64,000 nucleotides of DNA, from assembly GCA_016717115.1 (NCBI GenBank), contig JADKGE010000001.1, positions 496,001 to 560,000 on the forward strand, given 5' to 3'. This DNA is from Actinomycetota bacterium (GTDB taxonomy: Bacteria > Actinomycetota > Actinomycetes > S36-B12). Positions 34,823-42,641 of this stretch are shown piece by piece. Positions within the stretch are counted from its first letter, which is position 1, and each line of letters starts with the position of its first letter. A model generated the notes under the pieces. It was not told the DNA's origin. It was given only the letters and a program-made list of their open reading frames with translations, and ran no database searches. The translations under genes and the position numbers were made by a program.

Positions 34823-35728
34823 ATGGGTGAGTTCGTCGCTGCCGGCCTGCTGTCGCATGTGCCGACGATCATGCTTCCGGAGGCCACGCGCCGCGAGATC
34901 AACGAAGGCAAGGAGCTCTCGCTCGTGACGTCCCTGCGACAGCTGCGCAAGGACGTGTTCGAGACGCTGGACTACGACACCGTGATCGTCCTCGACTCGC
35001 ACTGGTTCACCACCGTGGAGTTCATCATCACGTCTCACGCGCGCCGAGCGGGCCTGTTCACTGCCGAGGAACTGCCCCGCGGCATGTGCCGGATCCCCTA
35101 CGAGTGGCGGGGCGACCCCGAGTTCGCCCACTCCATCGCGTCCCACGCCGACGAGGTCGGCACGTGGATCACCCCCGTCGACGACGAGTACCTGCCGCTG
35201 TACTACCCCTCGATCAACCTGTGGTCCTACCTCGGCAAAGGCCTCGACAAGCAGTGGCTGTCGATGAGCGTGTGCCAGACGGCCGACACCGAGGACTACC
35301 TGCGGGTCGGCCGGGCCATCGGCAAGGCGATCGAGGACGTCGACCGCAAGGTCATCATCCTTGCGACAGGATCCCTGTCGCACACCTTCTACCCGCTGCG
35401 CGAGATCCGCCTCAACCCAGCGGTCGAGCGGTCGGACCCCAAGTACATCGTCAGCGACAAGGCAAGGGAGATGGACTACGAGCGCCTCGCCTGGTTTGCC
35501 GAGGGCCGGCACGACAAGGTGCTCGACACCATGGACGAGTTCCTCACCGTCCGCCCCGAGGGCAAGTTCGCGCACTACCTGATGATGGCCGCCGCGCTCG
35601 GCGAGTCCGAGTTCGCTGCGCCGGGCCGTCAGATCTCCGACTACGAGAACTCGGTCGGTACGAGCCAGGTGCATGTCTGGTTCGACCGTCCCGAGACCGG
35701 ATGGACGCGCAAGGGAGCCGCCGCATGA
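34823..35728 (+). CDS. Class III extradiol ring-cleavage dioxygenase, HpaD-like
   Basis: The 301-residue protein is a LigB-type (class III) dioxygenase: GLLSHVPTIMLPE has the first iron-binding His, DTVIVLDSHWFTTVEF the second, and LATGSLSHTFYPLREI the catalytic His region. Length and neighbours fit homoprotocatechuate (3,4-dihydroxyphenylacetate) 2,3-dioxygenase, but other catechols are possible. ATG 34823 is used. It cleaves the aromatic ring next to the diol and its product would be oxidised by the upstream dehydrogenase. Confidence 0.85.
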   Translation: MGEFVAAGLLSHVPTIMLPEATRREINEGKELSLVTSLRQLRKDVFETLDYDTVIVLDSHWFTTVEFIITSHARRAGLFTAEELPRGMCRIPYEWRGDPEFAHSIASHADEVGTWITPVDDEYLPLYYPSINLWSYLGKGLDKQWLSMSVCQTADTEDYLRVGRAIGKAIEDVDRKVIILATGSLSHTFYPLREIRLNPAVERSDPKYIVSDKAREMDYERLAWFAEGRHDKVLDTMDEFLTVRPEGKFAHYLMMAAALGESEFAAPGRQISDYENSVGTSQVHVWFDRPETGWTRKGAAA

Positions 35729-36603
35729 CCGAGTACCGCCGCATCCTCCTCGAGGGGGCTCCGGTCCAGGCCGTCCGCCACGGCGACGAGCTCGTCGCCG
35801 CTGACGGGCGCACGATAGGCGTCGACGACGCGATCCACCTGCCGCCCGTGGAGCCCACGAAGATCATCGCGGTGCACCTCAACTACGACTCCCGCACGCA
35901 GGAGTTCATGACGAAGCTGCCGCCCGCGCCCACCTACTTCCACAAGCCGATCACGGCGCTGAACTCCCACAAGGGCGCGGTCGTGCGGCCGGAGGGATGC
36001 AAGTGGCTGAACTACGAGGGCGAGATCGTCATCGTCATCGGACGCACGTGCCGCAACGTCTCGCCCGAGGAGGCCGGTGACTACATCGCCGGCTACACCG
36101 TCGGCAACGACTACGGCCTGCACGACTTCCGCGACACCGATGCCGGCTCGATGCTGCGGGTGAAGGGCTCCGACACCCTTGCCCCCATCGGCCCCGGGCT
36201 GGTCACGGGCTGGGACTTCCACAACAAGGGCATCCAGACCCGCGTCAACGGAGAGGTCAAGCAGGACTCGACGACGGCGGAGATGGAGTGGGACATGCAC
36301 TACCTCGTCGCCGACATCGCCCGCACCATCACGCTGGTGCCCGGCGACATCCTCTTCTCGGGCACCCCCGCGTTCTCGCGCACGGTCTACCCCGGCGACG
36401 TGGTCGAGGTGGAGGTCGAGGGCCTCGGCACCCTGAGCAACACCATCGTGCAGGGGCCGGTGCCCATCCGCGACGACTGCGGTGCGCAGCCGACCGAGAG
36501 CGAGGAGGTCGTCTCGACAGCCATGGGCGGCGACTGGGAGTTCCGTGGCATCCGCACCCCCTCGAAGGACCTGTACCCCTCCACGGTGGAGGAGAAGGAG
36601 TAG
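35725..36603 (+). CDS. Fumarylacetoacetate hydrolase family protein, HpaG-like
   Basis: The 292-residue protein has the FAH core: APTYFHKPITALNSHKGAVV, the metal-binding YEGEIVIVIGRTC and NDYGLHDFRDTDAGSMLRVK, ending GDILFSGTPA. In the homoprotocatechuate route this family carries out decarboxylation of 5-oxopent-3-ene-1,2,5-tricarboxylate and isomerisation (HpaG). It overlaps the dioxygenase by 4 bases (ATGA). HpaF, HpaH and HpaI are not seen here, so the lower pathway must be elsewhere or different. Confidence 0.85.
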   Translation: MTEYRRILLEGAPVQAVRHGDELVAADGRTIGVDDAIHLPPVEPTKIIAVHLNYDSRTQEFMTKLPPAPTYFHKPITALNSHKGAVVRPEGCKWLNYEGEIVIVIGRTCRNVSPEEAGDYIAGYTVGNDYGLHDFRDTDAGSMLRVKGSDTLAPIGPGLVTGWDFHNKGIQTRVNGEVKQDSTTAEMEWDMHYLVADIARTITLVPGDILFSGTPAFSRTVYPGDVVEVEVEGLGTLSNTIVQGPVPIRDDCGAQPTESEEVVSTAMGGDWEFRGIRTPSKDLYPSTVEEKE

Positions 36604-36605
36604 GC

Positions 36606-37415
36606 ATGGCGAGCTCGAGCGGATTCCTCCCCCCGTACACCGATTCGGGTCGCACGGCCCTTATCCCGGAGATGCCCTGGCACTACTCCGGCACGCTCCT
36701 CACCGTCGAGTACCGCACGGACCCGGCGAAGGTCCGCGCGATCCTTCCGCCGGAGCTCGGCCTCGCCGACGAGGACCCGGGCGCAGTGGCCTTCATCTGG
36801 GCCGACTGGCAGTCCTGCTCCACTGGTGGTGCCGAACTGCTCGACCCCTCGCGTTCGCAGTACCTCGAGGCGTTCGCCGTTGTGCGCGCCACGTACCAGG
36901 GAGTGACCTACAGCCGCTGCGTGCTCATCTGGGTCACCACCGACTTCGCGATCGGGCGCGGCTGGTTCCAGGGCTACCCGAAGAAGCTGGGCAGCGCCTA
37001 CGTCACGCGCCCGTACAACCGTGGCATCGCGGCTCCCCGCATCGCGGAGGGCGGCACCTTCGGCGCCTCGCTGGCGGCGTACGACCACCGGCTCGCCACC
37101 GCGAAGGTGACACTGCGCGAACCGGCCGAGTCCAACGGCTTCGTGAACGCCCACAAGATGGTCCACCACCGCTACATGCCATCCCTGGTTCCCGGTGCGG
37201 GCATGTCGCTGGAGCAGATCGTCACCATGGGTGGCGTCGACCTCGACCTCGGCCAGCCGTGGAAGGGCGATGCGGAGCTGTCCTTGTTCGACTCGCCCTG
37301 GGACGAGCCGGCCAGCCTGCTGCCCGTCGACGAGATCATCGCCGGGTACTACTGCGAGGTCGGCACCACGTTCGCGGGCGGCACGCTGCTGACGGACGGC
37401 TCCTCCCCCGTCTGA
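36606..37415 (+). CDS. Acetoacetate decarboxylase family protein
   Basis: The 269-residue protein has the ADC fold: an N-terminal LLTVEYRTDPAKVRAILPPE and the lysine pair in WFQGYPKKLGSAYVTRP, where the first or second Lys would form the Schiff base. It starts 3 bases after the FAH-family gene and precedes the ferredoxin, so it belongs to the operon. No acetoacetate is expected in this pathway. ADC-fold proteins include aldolase-dehydratases and decarboxylases of other oxo acids, so it may process a ring-cleavage product. Confidence 0.8.
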   Translation: MASSSGFLPPYTDSGRTALIPEMPWHYSGTLLTVEYRTDPAKVRAILPPELGLADEDPGAVAFIWADWQSCSTGGAELLDPSRSQYLEAFAVVRATYQGVTYSRCVLIWVTTDFAIGRGWFQGYPKKLGSAYVTRPYNRGIAAPRIAEGGTFGASLAAYDHRLATAKVTLREPAESNGFVNAHKMVHHRYMPSLVPGAGMSLEQIVTMGGVDLDLGQPWKGDAELSLFDSPWDEPASLLPVDEIIAGYYCEVGTTFAGGTLLTDGSSPV

Positions 37416-37443
37416 CCGCCACCCCTCGGCCGAAGGAGGCCAC

Positions 37444-37635
37444 GTGACCGTCCGCATCACCATCGACCCGGGCAAGTGCCAGGGCTACGGCCAGTGCTGC
37501 TTCGAGGCCGACGACATCTTCCTGCTCGGCGACGAGCCGCCCGTCCGAGCGAGCGCCGACGTGGCGGAGGACCGGCGCGCTGATGCCGAGCGTGCGGCGG
37601 ACGTCTGCCCCATGCAGGCGATCACGGTCGAGTAG
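37444..37635 (+). CDS. Small ferredoxin of the P450-partner type
   Basis: The 63-residue protein begins MTVRITIDPGKCQGYGQCCF. Cys spacing C-x5-C near the start, plus one Cys in VCPMQAITVE, is that of the small [3Fe-4S] (or site-modified [4Fe-4S]) ferredoxins that serve actinobacterial P450s. AAGGAGG lies just before GTG 37444. The following gene is a matching FAD reductase, giving a complete class I electron chain for the P450s of the island, none of which is immediately adjacent. Confidence 0.9.
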   Translation: MTVRITIDPGKCQGYGQCCFEADDIFLLGDEPPVRASADVAEDRRADAERAADVCPMQAITVE

Positions 37636-37641
37636 ACGGAC

Positions 37642-38835
37642 ATGGGCGGAGTCGTCGTGGTCGGCGGCGGCCTGGGGGGGCTGCGCGCCGCCGAGTCGCT
37701 GAGGGCGAGCGGGTACGCGGGCGCGATCACTGTCGTCGGGGACGAGCCGCACCTGCCCTACAACCGGCCCCCGCTGTCCAAGGAGGCGCTGTCGGGCGGC
37801 GTCGAGATCGACCGCCTGCTGTTCCGGCGCAAGGCCGGAGTCGACGATGTCGCGTGGCTGCTGGGGAGGGCGGCCGTGGCGAGCGACCTCGCAGCGCACA
37901 CCGTGACCCTCGCCGACGGGGCGTCGCTCGAGTTCGACGGACTCGTCATCGCCTCCGGCATCCGGCCCCGGCGCCTGCCCATTCCGGGGCCATCAGGTGG
38001 GCGGCACGTGCTCCGCACCGCCGATGATGCCGGCTACCTGCGCTCACGCATGGCTCCGGGCACCCACGTCATCATCATGGGCGCCGGCTTCATCGGGTGC
38101 GAGACGGCGGCCACCGCCAGGAAGCTCGGGTGCGAGGTCGCCATCGTTGCCATCGATCCGGAGCCCATGGTGCGTCCGCTCGGGACGGAACTGGGCGCCG
38201 GCCTGCGCCGACGGCATGAGGCGCACGGGGTGCACTTCCATCTCGGTCACACGATCGATGCCTTCCACGGCACGAGCTACGACGTGGAGTCGGTGTCCCT
38301 CAGCGATGGCACGGAACTGCCGGCGTCCATCGTGATCGAGGCAGTCGGGTCCGTCACGAATGTCGAGTGGCTTGACGGCAACGGGCTCGACCTGTCGGAC
38401 GGCCTGCTGGTCGACAGCGCCATGCAGGTCGACACGCCGCTGGCACCCGTGGTCGCCGTCGGAGACATCGCCCGGCACCCCAATGCCCTGTTCGACGGGA
38501 TCCCCCGGCGCATCGAGCACTGGAACATGCCGACCGAGACCGGCCGGCGCGCCGGCGCCACGCTGGCCGCTCTGCTCGGCGGCAGCGAGCCCGACCGCTC
38601 GCCCTTCACGGCGATGCCGTCGTTCTGGTCCGATCAGTACTCGTACAGGCTCCAGTCATTCGGCATGCCCGGTATCGCCGACCGCATCGTCGTCGTCGAC
38701 GGGGATCCGGACGGACCGTGCATCGTCGAGTACCACGATGCAACCGGGCTCATCGGGGTGGTGGGGGTCGATCGCACCCAGGACCTCGTCCCCTACCGCA
38801 AGCAGTTGATGAGCCGCGGTCTTGCCACCCGCTGA
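37642..38835 (+). CDS. FAD-dependent ferredoxin reductase
   Basis: The 397-residue protein has two dinucleotide-binding motifs, VVVVGGGLGGLRAAESLRA (FAD) and VIIMGAGFIGCETAATARKL (NAD), plus LPYNRPPLSKE and VAVGDIARHPNALFDG. These define the NAD(P)H:ferredoxin/rubredoxin reductase family (BphA4/CamA-like). It starts 6 bases after the ferredoxin. It should reduce that ferredoxin, which then feeds the P450s. The operator at 33300 is the only evident promoter signal for the operon, six genes away. Confidence 0.9.
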   Translation: MGGVVVVGGGLGGLRAAESLRASGYAGAITVVGDEPHLPYNRPPLSKEALSGGVEIDRLLFRRKAGVDDVAWLLGRAAVASDLAAHTVTLADGASLEFDGLVIASGIRPRRLPIPGPSGGRHVLRTADDAGYLRSRMAPGTHVIIMGAGFIGCETAATARKLGCEVAIVAIDPEPMVRPLGTELGAGLRRRHEAHGVHFHLGHTIDAFHGTSYDVESVSLSDGTELPASIVIEAVGSVTNVEWLDGNGLDLSDGLLVDSAMQVDTPLAPVVAVGDIARHPNALFDGIPRRIEHWNMPTETGRRAGATLAALLGGSEPDRSPFTAMPSFWSDQYSYRLQSFGMPGIADRIVVVDGDPDGPCIVEYHDATGLIGVVGVDRTQDLVPYRKQLMSRGLATR

Positions 38836-38863
38836 CCTCGACGGCCGGCACTATCCTCGGGTC

Positions 38864-39346
38864 ATGCAGGGATCGGACGCAGGCAGGGGATGGAGCGGTC
38901 GGCTGCTGCCGGACGGCACCGATCCCGATCCGCGATTCTCCCTCGCCAACGAACGCACCTTCCTGGCGTGGATCCGCACCGGCCTGGGACTCATCGCCCT
39001 GGGTGTCGGTGTGGCCACCTTCGTGTCGAGCCAGATGGCCGAGGGAACGACCATCGCGCTGGCGGCCGGCCTGGTAATCCTGGGGGGCGCACTCGCGGCC
39101 GCCAGCTGGTTCCGGTGGCTGCGGGTGGAGCGGGCGATGCGCAGGGGCCAGGGCATCCCGCCGTCGCGCCTCGCCCCCCTGCTCGCCGCCGGCATCGCCG
39201 TCCTCGCCGTGCTGTCCGTCGTCGGCCTTTGTCATGGCAAGGTGACCCGGTGCCGGAGACGACGTACGGCCCCGACTCGGCAGGCAGCCAGGCCGAGCGC
39301 ACCGCGCTGGCCTGGAGCCGCACGATCATCTCGATGGCCGCAGTAG
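38864..39346 (+). CDS. YidH-like DUF202 membrane protein, C-terminus probably frameshifted
   Basis: The first part is a standard DUF202 protein: FSLANERTFLAWIRTGLGLI then two more membrane helices ending VLAVLSVVGL. After that the frame reads a basic, non-conserved tail to 39346 that overlaps the next gene by 97 bases. Removing one T from the TTT at 39228-39230 gives VVGLVMAR and a stop at 39243-39245, the normal end for the family (127 residues). So the tail is probably an artefact. Function of DUF202 proteins is not established. Confidence 0.75.
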   Translation: MQGSDAGRGWSGRLLPDGTDPDPRFSLANERTFLAWIRTGLGLIALGVGVATFVSSQMAEGTTIALAAGLVILGGALAAASWFRWLRVERAMRRGQGIPPSRLAPLLAAGIAVLAVLSVVGLCHGKVTRCRRRRTAPTRQAARPSAPRWPGAARSSRWPQ

Positions 39347-39597
39347 TGGCCTTCGTGGCGATCCACGGCGGGATCGAGGGAGCGCCCCTGCCCGCCGTCG
39401 TGGCCCTGACCGCCGTCGCGGGAGCCCTGCTCCTGGCCGCCTCGGCCACGACGCGTCGTATCTGGTCGCGGGCGGTCGAGGCCATGTCCGGCCGAAGGGG
39501 TGCGCCGAATCCTGTGGCCACCGCCACGGTCGCGGCTGCATCAGCGCTCGTGGCCGCCCTGGCACTGCTGTCCATCGCGGCGACGAGGCAGGGGTGA
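39250..39597 (+). CDS. DUF202 membrane protein
   Basis: The 115-residue protein starts VPETTYGPDSAG and has the DUF202 signature AERTALAWSRTIISMAAVVA, with three hydrophobic segments. It is the second half of a common actinobacterial gene pair (YidH-like then a shorter paralogue). GTG 39250 follows the corrected stop of the first gene by 4 bases. The function is not known; it is unlikely to belong to the catabolic pathway. Confidence 0.8.
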   Translation: MPETTYGPDSAGSQAERTALAWSRTIISMAAVVAFVAIHGGIEGAPLPAVVALTAVAGALLLAASATTRRIWSRAVEAMSGRRGAPNPVATATVAAASALVAALALLSIAATRQG

Positions 39598-39601
39598 TCG
39601 C

Positions 39602-41044
39602 ATGAGCGGCGTTGAGAACAGGCCACCACGCGTCGGACCGCCGCTGTCGCTCGGCGATCGACGGATCGAGGCGCTCGAGCACGCCACGGCCATCGTCGCC
39701 CACGCGTGGCGCGACTTCGACCAGGCGCGCGAGGAGGAGACCGTTCCGTCCGCCGAGCTGCAGAACCGGCTGCTCGAGCCGCTGCCGGAGGAGCCCGGTG
39801 ACGTCATCGCCGATCTCGACCTGGCTGCCGACGTCCTCGACGCGTCCCTGGCCCAGTCCCGGCCTCGCTACCTCGCCTACATCGGTTCCAGCGGACTCGA
39901 GATCGGCGCGGTCGCCGACCTGCTCGCGCACTCCTACGACATCAACCTCGCGCTCGACGCCCGGGGCGCCACGCAGCTGGAGAACCAGACCATCGGCTGG
40001 CTCGCCTCGTTCCTGGGCTACCCGGCCACGGCCGGCTCGTTCACGAGCGGAGGAACGATCAGCAACCTCACCGCCCTGGCCGCTGCCCGCGAGCGGGCCC
40101 TGCCGGGCAGCCGCACGACCGGGATGGCGAACCATGCCGCCGCGCTGTACTGCTCCGCGGAGGCGCACTACTCCGTGACCCGCGCGGCCGAACTGCTCGG
40201 CATCGGCCGTGACAACGTCCGGGCGATCCCCACCGACGACCGGCGGCGGATGTCCGCCGCCGCGCTCGAGCGTCAGCTGCAGTCCGATCGCGCTGCCGGG
40301 ATCATGCCCATCGCCGTGGTGGCCACCACCGGCACGACGCTCACCGGCGCCGTCGACCCCCTCAACGACATCGCCGACGTCTGCGAGCCCTACGGCACCT
40401 GGATCCACGTCGACGGCGCTTACGGCCTGCCCGCCGCCGCCGCGCCGAGCTCGGCTCCGCTGTTCCAGGGGCTCGAACGCGCCAACTCGGTGAGCGTGGA
40501 CGCACACAAGTGGATGTTCGTCCCGAAGGCGTGCAGCGCCGTGCTCGTGCGCCGGGCCGGCGACCTCGCGACCGCCTTCTCCCACAACGAGGCCTACATC
40601 CCCCACGAGGACGACGCGCTGAACGCGGTCGACGTCACCCTGGAGTACTCCCGTCCCTTCCGGGCCCTGAAGCTGTGGTTGGCCCTTCGCGTGCACGGCG
40701 CGCAGGCGTTCCGTGATGCGATCGAGGAGAACCTGCGGCAGGCCAACCTCCTGTACGACCTCGCGGCCGCGCATCCCGACTTCGAGACCAGGCCGCACCG
40801 GCCGCAGCTGTCGATCGTCCCGCTGCGGCACGTCCCACCGGATTGCAGTGACGCCGATCGTCACAACGACGACCTGTGCCGCGCCATGCAGCGCGATGGC
40901 CGCGTGTACATCTCCCCGGCGATCATCGACGGACGCACGTGGCTGCGCCCCTGCTTCACCAACTTCCGGACGACGGAGGACGACGTGCGCACCACGCTCG
41001 CCGTCGCAGCGGAGATTGGCACGGCTATCTGTGGGGATCACTGA
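39602..41044 (+). CDS. PLP-dependent decarboxylase, aromatic L-amino acid type
   Basis: The 480-residue protein is a group II PLP decarboxylase. SFTSGGTISNLTALAAAR is the cofactor-phosphate region, WIHVDGAYGLPAAAAP has the PLP-binding Asp, and SVDAHKWMFVPKACS contains the Schiff-base Lys (about residue 303). Members decarboxylate aromatic amino acids, glutamate or diaminobutyrate; the overall look is closest to aromatic decarboxylases. If it acts on tyrosine or DOPA, it would supply amines that the island could degrade to homoprotocatechuate (inference). Confidence 0.8.
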   Translation: MSGVENRPPRVGPPLSLGDRRIEALEHATAIVAHAWRDFDQAREEETVPSAELQNRLLEPLPEEPGDVIADLDLAADVLDASLAQSRPRYLAYIGSSGLEIGAVADLLAHSYDINLALDARGATQLENQTIGWLASFLGYPATAGSFTSGGTISNLTALAAARERALPGSRTTGMANHAAALYCSAEAHYSVTRAAELLGIGRDNVRAIPTDDRRRMSAAALERQLQSDRAAGIMPIAVVATTGTTLTGAVDPLNDIADVCEPYGTWIHVDGAYGLPAAAAPSSAPLFQGLERANSVSVDAHKWMFVPKACSAVLVRRAGDLATAFSHNEAYIPHEDDALNAVDVTLEYSRPFRALKLWLALRVHGAQAFRDAIEENLRQANLLYDLAAAHPDFETRPHRPQLSIVPLRHVPPDCSDADRHNDDLCRAMQRDGRVYISPAIIDGRTWLRPCFTNFRTTEDDVRTTLAVAAEIGTAICGDH

Positions 41045-41067
41045 CCTCGATTGGCTATTCTCCGCAG

Positions 41068-42615
41068 ATGGCCGAAGGAGCGCACACCGTGACTGATGGG
41101 GTGTGCTTCCCGGAGGGCGGCGACGGTCGGCGCAGCACCACGGCCACGGGCCGGGCGGTGTTCGCCGACTCCGTCCGCAGGGTCGATCCCGCCCTCGCCG
41201 CACGCATCGAGCACACGAAGGACTGGCGGGGCGGCTACCTCAAGCCCCTGCGTGACATCGTCATTGCCGCAGCCATGGCTCCCGGTGCCGCGGTGACCAT
41301 CTCGTCCGACGGCCTCGACTCAGCGCGACGCCGGTTCTCCTTCGTCCGCGCGGGAGAGACCACGACGGTTCCCGAGGCGATGCGACGTCACTCGACGCCG
41401 CGCTATGCATCGGTCACCGTCCATGGGGGCGCGCCCCGCGAGACCGACCTGTCGCTGCCCTATCGCGGTCGACGGCTCTTCGGGGACCACCTGCGTGAGC
41501 AGATCGATCGCTGGGTGGCCGAGGGCACCGCGGAGCCGGGATTCGGCGAGGCCCTCCATCTGCTGCTCGACAACCCGGACTGGCTCGACCTCCATGACAT
41601 CGATGTCGCGATCCTCGGTGCCGGCGCCGAGATGGGGCCCACCCGGTCCCTGCTGAGGTGGGGGGCCACCGTGCACGCGGTCGACCTCAAGCGACCCCAC
41701 CTGTGGGAGCGCCTCATCGCGACGACGCGCAGTACAGCGGGGTCGCTGCGGATACCCGTGCTCCTCGGCCCCGACGGCACCCCGCCGTTCGTCGTGGGGG
41801 GCGCCGTGCATCCCGACGACGACGTCAATGTGGCCGCTCGCGCCGGCGCAGATCTGCTCCAGCGGGCCCCTGAGCTTCGGACCTGGCTCGACGAGATCGA
41901 GCAGCCGTTCGTCCTCGGCTCGTACGCCTATGCCGACGGCGCGGCGCACGTGCTGCTGTCCGTGGCCTCGGATGCGATCGCCACGGGGCTGCTCGACCAC
42001 CGTGACGACATCACCCTGGCCTACCTGGCCACGCCCACGGACGTCTTCATGGTCCCGATGGGGGCGGTCGAGGAGTCCCGGCGACGCTGGGACTCGCGGG
42101 GCCTCAGCGGCGTGCTCCAGACGCCCCTGCGCCTGCTGAACCAGTTCGAGCCGAACTACCCGCAGGACTACCTGACGAACGAGGGGACCCCCTTCGGCAT
42201 CAACGACTCACTGGTTCCCCAGCAGGGCCCCAACTACGCTCTCGCGAAGCGGCTGCAACGGTGGCGGGCCCTCGTCGCGAGATCCGAGGGCACCCCGGTG
42301 TCGTTGAACCTCGCGCCGGCCACGCGTACCCAGTCCGTCCTCAAGAACCGCGCGCTGGCGGCCGCCTATGCGGGCGCGGGGCGCTTCGGGGTGGAGGTCT
42401 TCGATCCGGCGACGTCGACGACGCTGATGGCCGCGCTCCTCGTGCACGACCTGCGCAATCCCGCCGCCGCGGCCAACCCGGCGACCCCACTGGAGAACCC
42501 CATGGACCTGTTCGCCCAGGGCGCCAACCACGGGGGCCTGTGGCGCGCCGCGTGGTCGCCGAGGAGCGTGCTCGGGGTGGCTGCCGTGCTGGGCATGTTC
42601 GAGTCGCGAGCCTGA
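41068..42615 (+). CDS. Conserved-looking protein of unknown function with a Rossmann motif
   Basis: I do not recognise the family of this 515-residue protein. It has one clear nucleotide-binding pattern near residue 180, VAILGAGAEMGPTRSLLRWG followed by an acidic residue (AVDLKR), which suggests a dinucleotide or nucleotide cofactor. The rest has no membrane segment, signal peptide or metal motif that I can name; the segment LFAQGANHGGLWRAAWSPRS near the end is distinctive. Start ATG 41068 is 24 bases after the decarboxylase. Codon use is like the neighbours, so it is a real gene. Confidence 0.75.
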   Translation: MAEGAHTVTDGVCFPEGGDGRRSTTATGRAVFADSVRRVDPALAARIEHTKDWRGGYLKPLRDIVIAAAMAPGAAVTISSDGLDSARRRFSFVRAGETTTVPEAMRRHSTPRYASVTVHGGAPRETDLSLPYRGRRLFGDHLREQIDRWVAEGTAEPGFGEALHLLLDNPDWLDLHDIDVAILGAGAEMGPTRSLLRWGATVHAVDLKRPHLWERLIATTRSTAGSLRIPVLLGPDGTPPFVVGGAVHPDDDVNVAARAGADLLQRAPELRTWLDEIEQPFVLGSYAYADGAAHVLLSVASDAIATGLLDHRDDITLAYLATPTDVFMVPMGAVEESRRRWDSRGLSGVLQTPLRLLNQFEPNYPQDYLTNEGTPFGINDSLVPQQGPNYALAKRLQRWRALVARSEGTPVSLNLAPATRTQSVLKNRALAAAYAGAGRFGVEVFDPATSTTLMAALLVHDLRNPAAAANPATPLENPMDLFAQGANHGGLWRAAWSPRSVLGVAAVLGMFESRA

Positions 42616-42641
42616 GGACGCCGGCCAAGTACGGTCGTCCC

